Shown: piece after piece, positions 1 to 6,100 of the stretch
Position numbering within the stretch: the stretch's first letter is position 1
Layout of the letters: each line of letters starts with the position of its first letter
Assembly (NCBI GenBank): GCA_012841765.1
Contig: DUUA01000149.1
Coordinates: forward strand, 1-6,322
Source of the DNA: Acholeplasmataceae bacterium
GTDB lineage: Bacteria > Bacillota_I > Bacilli_A > ML615J-28 > CAG-698
Length of the DNA stretch: 6,322 bases
Reading direction: 5' to 3'
Notes under the pieces: model-generated
Database searches by the model: none
The model's input: only the letters and a program-made list of their open reading frames with translations
What the model was told of the DNA's origin: nothing
Made by a program: the position numbers and the translations under genes

Positions 1-1
1 G

Positions 2-76
2 TTTGTAAAAAACGAAAATAATAAGCTAAAAGCAATTTTTTTTCTTTATGAGCATATTGAGCTATATCAAACTTAA
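2..76 (+). CDS. Possible 3' end of an unidentified gene entering from the left edge
   Basis: One plus-strand frame stays open from the window edge for 24 codons and ends in TAA at 74-76. The other two plus frames stop within the first 21 bases. The encoded tail ends in EHIELYQT and has an ordinary mix of charged and hydrophobic residues, so it could be a real protein C-terminus. It would be convergent with the DUF2779 gene, and a hairpin able to end transcription in both directions follows it at 88-126, which fits a gene end here. No family can be recognised from 24 residues. An open stretch this short can occur by chance in AT-rich DNA, so the call is tentative. Confidence 0.3.
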   Translation, partial: FVKNENNKLKAIFFLYEHIELYQT

Positions 77-87
77 AAAGTTCAATT

Positions 88-126
88 AAAAAGCAAAGCT
101 TCTTTCAATAAATAAACTTTGCTTTT
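88..126. terminator. Weak hairpin terminator, possibly bidirectional
   Basis: AAAAGCAAAG (89-98) and CTTTGCTTTT (117-126) form a perfect 10-bp inverted repeat around an 18-base loop. It starts just past the TAA of the minus-strand DUF2779 gene. Read on the minus strand, the distal arm runs into TTTTTAATT, as in an intrinsic terminator. On the plus strand the tail is TTTTCTTTATT, so it could also end a gene coming from the left. The stem has few GC pairs and a long loop, so efficiency is uncertain. Confidence 0.55.
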
Positions 127-128
127 CT

Positions 129-1856
129 TTATTCTGTTATTATTAACTTTTTTAACTCTCTTAATATCAAAACCATGCTCCATGTATCAAGTTTACAATA
201 ATCAATAAGTTTTTTTCTTTCTAATTCAATATCTTCTTTTTCCAAATATCTAAACTTAGAATACGCTTCTTGGGCTTCAAGACCATTTTTCACATCTAAA
301 TTTTGGTAATTTAAATTAGAAAAAATAGGTAGCACTTTTTTTATAGAAAAACTTCCTTGTAATTTATTATCATAAAAGTTAAATAAATCATCACTATATC
401 CTAACTCTTCATACATATTTTTATTGCCAGCAAGTAAATACATTAAGTCAAAAATATGTTTATTAATCAACTCCAGTTTTTCGCTAAATTCAGGGTAAAA
501 TTTTATTAACTCCTCAATTCTTTGTTTTTCAAAAGTTTGATTATAAACTAAAACTGTCCCCCCATTTGTTAGATCAATTAAGTGAATTAATTCCTTACAT
601 AACTCTTTTCTATAATCTTTATAATCGCTTACAAGAAAAGAATAATGGTTTTTGTCTATATCACATATTCCTTCTTTTCTTTCAACATGTAAACTAAATT
701 GAAACAACGACTGTGCATTTGGCCATTCACCTTCAAATCTAGGAAGAGGAGACTGAAAGGTTTCAAAATCCAAATAATAAATAGGATAACTGATTAAACC
801 AATCCCAGCTTTAATTTTTTCTTTATTGACATATCTTTCATTATTAACAAAGCAATTTCTTTGTAATCTAGTTTTATTTGTTGTTAACTCTTCTTCAGAC
901 ACATCTGATAATAATATTTTACCGTTGTTCATATCATCATAGCGCATTTGTCTATAATATTCCAAAATACTTCCGCTTATTTTAAACGGATTAAAACATA
1001 TAGGATTAAACATGCAATTTTCTTGTTTGTTGTAACTACAATATTTACCTAATATAGGTTTGTGATATTGATTATTCTCTATTAAGTTAATTAAAATCTT
1101 CATATCTTCAATTAAAATAATAAGATTTTCTTTTACTATATCACTTAAGTTAAAAACGCTAATAACATAATTACCATTTAAGTCTTCTGGATATTTATTA
1201 TCAACCGTAATTTTATTAATGTCTAATATATAATCACTATTTAAAACAGCTAAATAAACTTTAATGTTTTTATTTTTGGGATTAGATTTTGTTGAAAGAT
1301 AATAGGAAAATGTGGCATCATATATATATTTCCCAACATCACTATATCTATTGTACAAGTTTAATATATCTTTCATTGTTTTATCATCTTTTTTATTTGT
1401 TAATTCATATATTCCTTTTTCCATAGTAAAACGATTGTTTTTTCCAATTATTGTATTACTAGAACAACTCTTCACTTCTAATAAATAAAAGTCTTCTTCA
1501 TCTTCAAAAAAGCCATCAGCAAATGTTTCAAAAGAATGACCAGATTTATCTTTATACTCTAATTTTTTTTGTTTTCTAATATCTTTATATTCCATTTGAA
1601 TATTTAATAATTTATTAACTTCTTTAATTCCTTCTTTTTCTACATCATCATAATAAGGTTTCATATAAAAATCTGTTTCTTTTCCTATTAAATCTTCAAA
1701 TGTCTTGTTATCATACATTAAATCAAGTATCTCTTGTCTTTTTATTTCAGATAAATTATTTAAAAAGGCGCGATTCTTTTTTCTATATATTTTTTGTAAA
1801 CCGTAATAAGTTTTACATCTTGTCATTTCTTTAAACATTGTTTTATTTATTAACAT
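129..1856 (-). CDS. DUF2779-type protein: Cas4/RecB-like PD-(D/E)xK nuclease fused to a DEDDy-like 3'-5' exonuclease domain
   Basis: This 575-aa protein is probably a cytoplasmic nucleic-acid-processing enzyme; its substrate is unknown. The N-terminal half looks like a RecB/Cas4-family nuclease: D114 in FADGFF, then E127 and K129 in LLEVKS, give the D...ExK pattern. C14 in the opening MTRCKTYYGL segment together with C273, C281 and C287 resembles the split four-cysteine Fe-S site of Cas4 and AddB. The C-terminal part (about 358-565) matches the DUF2779 pattern and an RNase H-like DnaQ fold: D363 and E365 in YLDFETF, N439/E443 in VYNQTFE, D470 in IFDLMY, and Y553-x3-D557 in YCKLDT, the DEDDy form of motif III. 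The start is supported by GAGG seven to eight bases upstream, and by C14 sitting where family members open with a conserved Cys. The gene stands alone, divergent from the peroxiredoxin. Related mycoplasma proteins are, I believe, annotated as UU173-like. Nuclease activity is inferred, not proven. Confidence 0.85.
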   Translation of the reverse strand: MLINKTMFKEMTRCKTYYGLQKIYRKKNRAFLNNLSEIKRQEILDLMYDNKTFEDLIGKETDFYMKPYYDDVEKEGIKEVNKLLNIQMEYKDIRKQKKLEYKDKSGHSFETFADGFFEDEEDFYLLEVKSCSSNTIIGKNNRFTMEKGIYELTNKKDDKTMKDILNLYNRYSDVGKYIYDATFSYYLSTKSNPKNKNIKVYLAVLNSDYILDINKITVDNKYPEDLNGNYVISVFNLSDIVKENLIILIEDMKILINLIENNQYHKPILGKYCSYNKQENCMFNPICFNPFKISGSILEYYRQMRYDDMNNGKILLSDVSEEELTTNKTRLQRNCFVNNERYVNKEKIKAGIGLISYPIYYLDFETFQSPLPRFEGEWPNAQSLFQFSLHVERKEGICDIDKNHYSFLVSDYKDYRKELCKELIHLIDLTNGGTVLVYNQTFEKQRIEELIKFYPEFSEKLELINKHIFDLMYLLAGNKNMYEELGYSDDLFNFYDNKLQGSFSIKKVLPIFSNLNYQNLDVKNGLEAQEAYSKFRYLEKEDIELERKKLIDYCKLDTWSMVLILRELKKLIITE

Positions 1857-1875
1857 ATTTCTTACCTCAATTTAA

Positions 1876-1904
1876 ATTATACCATATTAGTAAATTTTAA
1901 TAAA
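1876..1904 (-). promoter_or_regulatory. Extended -10 promoter of the DUF2779 gene
   Basis: On the minus strand the sequence reads TATGGTATAAT, a perfect TATAAT (1881 to 1876) preceded by TGG (1884 to 1882), an extended -10 element. With a 17-base spacer the -35 would be TTTATT (1904-1899), a poor match, as is usual for extended -10 promoters. The expected start of transcription, near 1869, would leave only about 13 bases of leader, beginning almost at the GAGG ribosome binding site (1868-1865). Confidence 0.65.
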
Positions 1905-1947
1905 TAACAAAAAAGCGTCAATCTTGCATTAAAATATTTAATATGGT
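1881..1947. repeat. 9-bp inverted repeat pairing the two divergent -10 regions
   Basis: ACCATATTA at 1881-1889 is the exact reverse complement of TAATATGGT at 1939-1947. Each copy covers the TGG extension and the first T of the predicted -10 box of one divergent promoter, so the two promoters have matching upstream flanks 49 bases apart. This could be a shared operator half-site or just similar promoter architecture in AT-rich DNA. Confidence 0.5.
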
Positions 1948-1952
1948 AAAGT
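1924..1952 (+). promoter_or_regulatory. Candidate promoter of the peroxiredoxin-perR unit
   Basis: TTGCAT (1924-1929) is a fair -35. After 17 bases comes TAAAGT (1947-1952), a four-of-six -10 strengthened by the TGG extension at 1944-1946. Transcription would start near 1959, giving a leader of roughly 43 bases before the ATG at 2002. TATTAA (1952-1957) is an alternative -10 in the same place. No other promoter-like sequence of similar quality sits between the two divergent genes on this strand. Confidence 0.5.
1928..1942. promoter_or_regulatory. Palindrome inside the promoter spacer, candidate PerR/Fur operator
   Basis: ATTAAA-N3-TTTAAT is a perfect 6-bp dyad lying between the predicted -35 and -10 of the peroxiredoxin promoter, where a bound repressor would block RNA polymerase. 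Shifted by one base (1929-1943) it agrees with the Bacillus PerR box TTATAATNATTATAA at about 10 of 14 positions. In DNA this AT-rich that is suggestive only. The presence of a PerR-like regulator in the same unit is the main reason to call it. Confidence 0.3.
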
Positions 1953-1963
1953 ATTAATGAAAG

Positions 1964-1984
1964 TGATTCCCATTAAGGGAATTA
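1964..1984 (+). promoter_or_regulatory. Hairpin or dyad in the peroxiredoxin leader
   Basis: ATTCCC (1966-1971) and GGGAAT (1977-1982) are perfect inverted repeats around a five-base loop. A G-U and a U-A pair extend the stem to 8 bp in RNA. It is one of the few GC-containing dyads in this AT-rich intergenic region and ends five bases before the AGGAGG ribosome binding site. It could be an mRNA stability or translation element, or a protein-binding site just downstream of the transcription start. It has no T-run, so it is not a terminator. Confidence 0.35.
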
Positions 1985-1989
1985 ATAAA

Positions 1990-1995
1990 AGGAGG
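1990..1995 (+). promoter_or_regulatory. Ribosome binding site fixing the peroxiredoxin start at 2002
   Basis: AGGAGG is a full-strength Shine-Dalgarno sequence with six bases to the ATG at 2002. The upstream in-frame ATG at 1957 has no such site and would translate straight through this AGGAGG, so 2002 is the start. Confidence 0.9.
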
Positions 1996-2001
1996 AATTA
2001 T

Positions 2002-2670
2002 ATGGAAGAACTAAACAGATTACCAGTTATTGGTGACGTAGCGCCTAGTTTTAAGGCGGTAACTACTCAAGGCGATATCAATTTCCCAGAAGATTATAAA
2101 GGGAAATGGATTGTATTATTTTCGCACCCAGCGGACTTTACTCCTGTTTGTACAACAGAGTTTATGACATTTGCTGCAATGAAGAAAGATTTTGATGATT
2201 TAAATGTTCAATTAGTTGGAGTTTCAATCGACTCATTATTCTCACACATTGCATGGCTTAGAAAAATTAAAGAACTTGAATGGAAGAATATGAAAAATCT
2301 TGAAGTAACTTTCCCATTGATTGAAGATATCAAAATGGATGTTGCAAAAAAATATGGAATGCTTCAACCTAATTCTTCAACAACTCAAGCCGTAAGAGCC
2401 GTGTTTGTAATCGATCCAAAAGGCATAGTTCAAGCTTTAATGTATTATCCATCATCAACTGGTAGAAATTTTGATGAAATTAAAAGACTAGTACAAGCAC
2501 TACAAAAGAACCAAAAAGATGGAGTAGCAACTCCAGCTGATTGGAGACCAGGTGAAGATACAATTATCCCACCAGCAGGCTCTTGTGGAACAGCTAAAGA
2601 TAGAATGGAAGAAAAATCAGAAGACATGTATTGCCTTGACTGGTTCTTATGTTTTAAACGCGAAAAGTAA
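2002..2670 (+). CDS. Peroxiredoxin, Prx6-type (AhpC/TSA superfamily)
   Basis: This 222-aa cytoplasmic thiol peroxidase reduces hydrogen peroxide, organic hydroperoxides and perhaps peroxynitrite. The thioredoxin-fold core runs from about residue 7 to 165. The peroxidatic site is HPADFTPVCTTE, with C50 and the T47/P43 environment typical of the family; R132 in AVRAVFVID fits the conserved active-site Arg. The extended C-terminal region (PADWRPGE onward) is typical of Prx6. It ends with C211 and C217 in CLDWFLC, the same six-residue separation as the C-terminal Cys pair of archaeal Prx6 enzymes such as that of Aeropyrum pernix, so a 2-Cys mechanism is likely. C195 is an additional cysteine. The start at 2002 is set by AGGAGG; the longer reading from 1957 adds a 15-residue tail without a ribosome site. 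It is followed after 20 bases by a PerR-type gene, which points to peroxide-controlled expression. The electron donor is not encoded nearby. Confidence 0.95.
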   Translation: MEELNRLPVIGDVAPSFKAVTTQGDINFPEDYKGKWIVLFSHPADFTPVCTTEFMTFAAMKKDFDDLNVQLVGVSIDSLFSHIAWLRKIKELEWKNMKNLEVTFPLIEDIKMDVAKKYGMLQPNSSTTQAVRAVFVIDPKGIVQALMYYPSSTGRNFDEIKRLVQALQKNQKDGVATPADWRPGEDTIIPPAGSCGTAKDRMEEKSEDMYCLDWFLCFKREK

Positions 2671-2683
2671 AGAATATTTAAAC

Positions 2684-2690
2684 GTAGGAG
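2684..2690 (+). promoter_or_regulatory. Ribosome binding site abutting the perR start codon
   Basis: GTAGGAG runs directly into ATG at 2691 with no spacer, whereas five to nine bases is normal. An in-frame TAG at 2685-2687 rules out any earlier start, and the next in-frame ATG is absent before the conserved helix. Either ATG 2691 is used inefficiently, perhaps by coupling to the peroxiredoxin stop 20 bases upstream, or a rare start such as ATC 2700 or ATT 2703 is used. Confidence 0.6.
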
Positions 2691-3071
2691 ATGATTAAAA
2701 TCATTACTAGAAACACAATTCAAAAACAAATTGTTTTTGAAAATATAAAAAACAGATATGATCACCCTACAGCAACTGACATTTATGATGATTTAAAAAA
2801 ACAAAATTTAAAAATAGGTTTGACTACTATTTATAGAATATTAAATGATCTTGTTGAAGAAGGAAAAGTTAATAAAATAATTACTACGGATAAAATATAT
2901 CATTTTGACTATAATAGAATAAACCATATTCATTTTATATGTACTAACTGTGGACATATATATGATATAGATAAAAATGATTTTAAAAAATTGGATGTTG
3001 AATTTAAAAACAAAAATCATAAAATTGAAAATTTATTTATTCAAGGATTATGTGATAAATGCAAAGATTAA
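2691..3071 (+). CDS. perR: PerR-type peroxide-sensing repressor (Fur family)
   Basis: This 126-aa metal-dependent DNA-binding regulator is expected to repress peroxide-defence genes until iron-catalysed oxidation releases it. The N-terminal winged helix includes HPTATDIY (25-32) and the recognition helix GLTTIYRIL (43-51). Aligning by eye with Bacillus subtilis PerR, the five regulatory metal ligands H37, D85, H91, H93 and D104 match H25, D73, H79, H81 and D92. Both acidic ligands are Asp, as in PerR, where Fur usually has Glu. C84/C87 (CTNC) and C121/C124 (CDKC) form the structural zinc site. It is about 19 residues shorter than B. subtilis PerR, mostly at the N-terminus and tail, without loss of any ligand. 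It lies 20 bases after the peroxiredoxin and is almost certainly co-transcribed, so it probably controls its own unit. Fur, Zur or Mur function is less likely given the Asp ligands but is not excluded. The start codon is unusual (see its ribosome site). Confidence 0.85.
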   Translation: MIKIITRNTIQKQIVFENIKNRYDHPTATDIYDDLKKQNLKIGLTTIYRILNDLVEEGKVNKIITTDKIYHFDYNRINHIHFICTNCGHIYDIDKNDFKKLDVEFKNKNHKIENLFIQGLCDKCKD

Positions 3072-3112
3072 AAAAAGGCTCTTAAACTTATAAGTTTAAG
3101 AGCTATTTTTTT
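3070..3112. terminator. Bidirectional intrinsic terminator between convergent genes
   Basis: GCTCTTAAACTTA (3078-3090) and TAAGTTTAAGAGC (3091-3103) make a perfect 26-bp palindrome. It is preceded by seven A (3070-3076) and followed by a run of seven T (3106-3112), so each strand gives a stem followed by a U-run. It begins at the perR stop codon and its T-run reaches into the stop codon of the minus-strand amidase (3111-3113), so it serves both genes. In RNA a few central bases must open to form the loop. Confidence 0.92.
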
Positions 3113-6100
3113 ATTTAATTTTAAAAGTCAAAGCGTTTAGAACCGATGAATAATCAAATTGTTTTTCTAATCCATCATACTTAACTAGAACTTTATATTT
3201 TACTTTACTTTCAGTACCTGGATGATTAATAATTTTACCAGTATTATCCATTACATCAGGACTTAAACTAATAAATTCAAATTCAACATCTTCAAGGTAT
3301 AACTTAGCAAACATTTCAATTTTTATTAAACTAATCAATTCATCCCATCTATTAGCCGCTCTAATAACTTGAGGGCAGTCTTTTGCTGCAAAATCATAAT
3401 GTTGTTTTACAGCATTAACCCCTAAATTATATTCAAGCAATAATTTAGAAACTAACTTACCAAGATTTCTCATAACTAAATTAAAATCAACACCTTCATA
3501 AACACAAGATTCAATACCAACACTTGCGATATTTCCCCCGTAATTACAAATCTTTCTATATCCTTTTTGATACCAAGTTGGTGGCATAAAATAATATCCA
3601 TTAATTACATTAACTACTAACCCTGTATCAATTATATGAGAAGTTGTTAATATTTTATCAAGATCAGAAAGTGGAGCAGCAATAGTTGATTTCACACTAT
3701 TAAGAACATAATATCCATCTGTACTAATAGTAACTTTAGGATTATAATCTCCATCAAAAGGAACTCCAGTAGGAATATCTACAAATTTTCTTGATGTTCC
3801 ATCTCCAGCATGCCATCCAATTTCATTAATTGGAAGTTGTTGATACGCTTCTTTATCATCAAGACTAAAATGCCAAGATGAAGCTGTCGTTTTTTCTCTA
3901 ATAAATTTATCTAACCCCTTGGCAGTTGCAGTTGGTGCAGCCATTCCGGTATTATGAACAGTAATATATCTAGTAAGTTCTCTTTCTCTTTCTGATCTTA
4001 CTAAATTATTTGGAGCAGGAACTATACTTTGGATAATTTTTAAATCTTCTTTAGTATAAAAAGGCAAATAACCAACATTATAAGATGGAACATAAAGATA
4101 ACCTGGTTCACTTCCATATAATGTAAAAGATTGGTTTGTAATATTGTCTTTATGGATGCTATCTAAGAAATATTCAATGCCTTCCCACATATCTTTATAC
4201 TCTTCTCCAACAATCAAAACAGTATATTGAATTGTTATTGAATTATATTGATTATTCTTATCAATTAAGCGCAAATACATAGTTGTTTGCATTGCTTCAA
4301 ATCCAGGATTAATATATTTACCATCACTAGTTATAATTGATTCATCACCACTAGTCCACTCTAAATTTAAATTATAAAATAAATCTTCTGATGGTAACTC
4401 TAAGTCAGAATTAATTGTTCCTTTATTTCCCAATACTTCTAAATATTTCTTTTCAGCAAATTCAGCAATTTCATTAATAAGAAGCCCTCTAACCTTAAGG
4501 TTTATATCTACTACTTTAATTTTTAATCCAGGGAAACCGACACTAACTCTAAAAGTAATTATTGTATCTTGACCAGGTCTAATTAATATACCCTCGTTTG
4601 TAAACACATCTTTATTTAAAGAATCAAACCCAATAACCGCTTCTGGATATGTCGCACTTACATAAGAAATATCTTCATAGTTTCTAGCTAGGGGTTGTTT
4701 AAACTGATCTGTAAAGTCTAAAGCAGCATAAGCATATTTTTGTGATAAAACATGAGCAGAAAATTTCTTTTCTTTATCTTCTCCGTTAATCTCGTATTTA
4801 ACCAAAATATCCACTGGCATTTCTTCAGCTTGATGCCAAACATATCCATCAGAAAGTAAATCTTGATTAGATGGTATGAATTCTAAACCAATTCCAAAAT
4901 AAGGTTCTTCTGTTGGGAATGAGTACTCATCAATAAAATATTCAGGAATAAACGACTTAGCATAGTTATTAATTTTCAATTCTTGATATTGATAATAACA
5001 ATTTAAATATTTATTATAATTACTAATAAGTTCTTTTTCTTCATTAGATATCTTCACTATTTCTTCTTGTATCTCTAAAATTAATGCTTCATTTTCAAGA
5101 CTAATAGTCATTGGAAGATATGATATCATAATTTCTAATTCTTCATATTTTGAATATGATTTAAGTTTAGCTTCCTTTTCTTCTAAAACTAAAAGTTTTT
5201 CCACAAATTTCTTTTGAGTAACAGTTAAAGCTTCATATGCAGTTCTAACTTCATCAATTTGATCTTTATCTTCTAAAGTAACTTCTACAGGTAATCCTTC
5301 AATTAGAAGATCAATTTCATTTGCTAAAATGATATCTTTAAAAGTATTTATTTTCTCAATTGCTATAACTAACTCATTATAATTACTTACCAACTTTTTG
5401 TCTTCATCATTTAAGTTTAAATACATTTCTAACGCAATGTTAACTTGTTTTTCATCTTCAAATGAAACTTCATTAGGTATATTATCAATAGCTCCAAACA
5501 CTAATTCATGAGGTTCATTAGCGATTTTCCCATTAACTCGTACTTTGTAAATTACAGTTCTAGATTCTGTTGGAAGTGTTATTGTCACAGCTAAAGTAAT
5601 AAAAGTGTCATGATCAGGGCGAAATAGAATTCCTTTATTAGTAAAAATTTCTTCATCCAAAGATTTAAAAGTTATTTCAGCTTCTGGAGTAGAAATACTT
5701 TTTAAACTAATTGACTCATAATTATTTTCTAATGGAAAAGTAAATTGACTTAAAAAATCATTTAGCGGACTCGCATATGTTTTATCTAAAACAATACTAG
5801 TAAATTTGTATTCATATTCTTTCCCGTTTTTAGTGTATTTTGCTGTAATTTCAATTTCTTCATCTTTGTCTGTCGGAACAATAAATATTCCATTAACCAA
5901 AAACGGATTAGAAAATCCATAATTTATCGTAATTCCATAATCCTTTATATTTTTTGGAAAAGGAAGTTTATCAATTAAATAAGTTGGGTTCATTTCATCT
6001 AAGTAATTACAAACATCCTCATAAATAATATCGTTAATATTTTCTTTTAATTCATCAAACTTTTTTATATATTTTGTTATACCAGCTGGATATAATAAGT

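Noticed and set aside
129..1856. The DUF2779 protein as a CRISPR Cas4 adaptation nuclease
   Set aside because: Only the N-terminal half resembles Cas4. There is no repeat-spacer array and no cas1 or cas2 in the window, and the fused exonuclease domain points to the separate DUF2779 family.
1957..2001. A 15-residue N-terminal extension of the peroxiredoxin
   Set aside because: The ATG at 1957 has no ribosome site, lies at about the predicted transcription start, and would translate the AGGAGG that serves ATG 2002. From 2002 the peroxidatic cysteine falls at residue 50, as in archaeal Prx6.
2445..2765. A 106-codon open frame on the minus strand
   Set aside because: It lies opposite the peroxiredoxin and the start of perR, both strongly supported. 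Its product is low-complexity and resembles no family I know, so it is a shadow of the coding strand.
2691..3071. Assignment of the regulator as Fur or Zur
   Set aside because: Both acidic ligands of the regulatory site are Asp (D73, D92) and all five PerR positions are kept. The neighbouring gene is a peroxidase, not a metal transporter. The YR in the recognition helix is Fur-like but not decisive.
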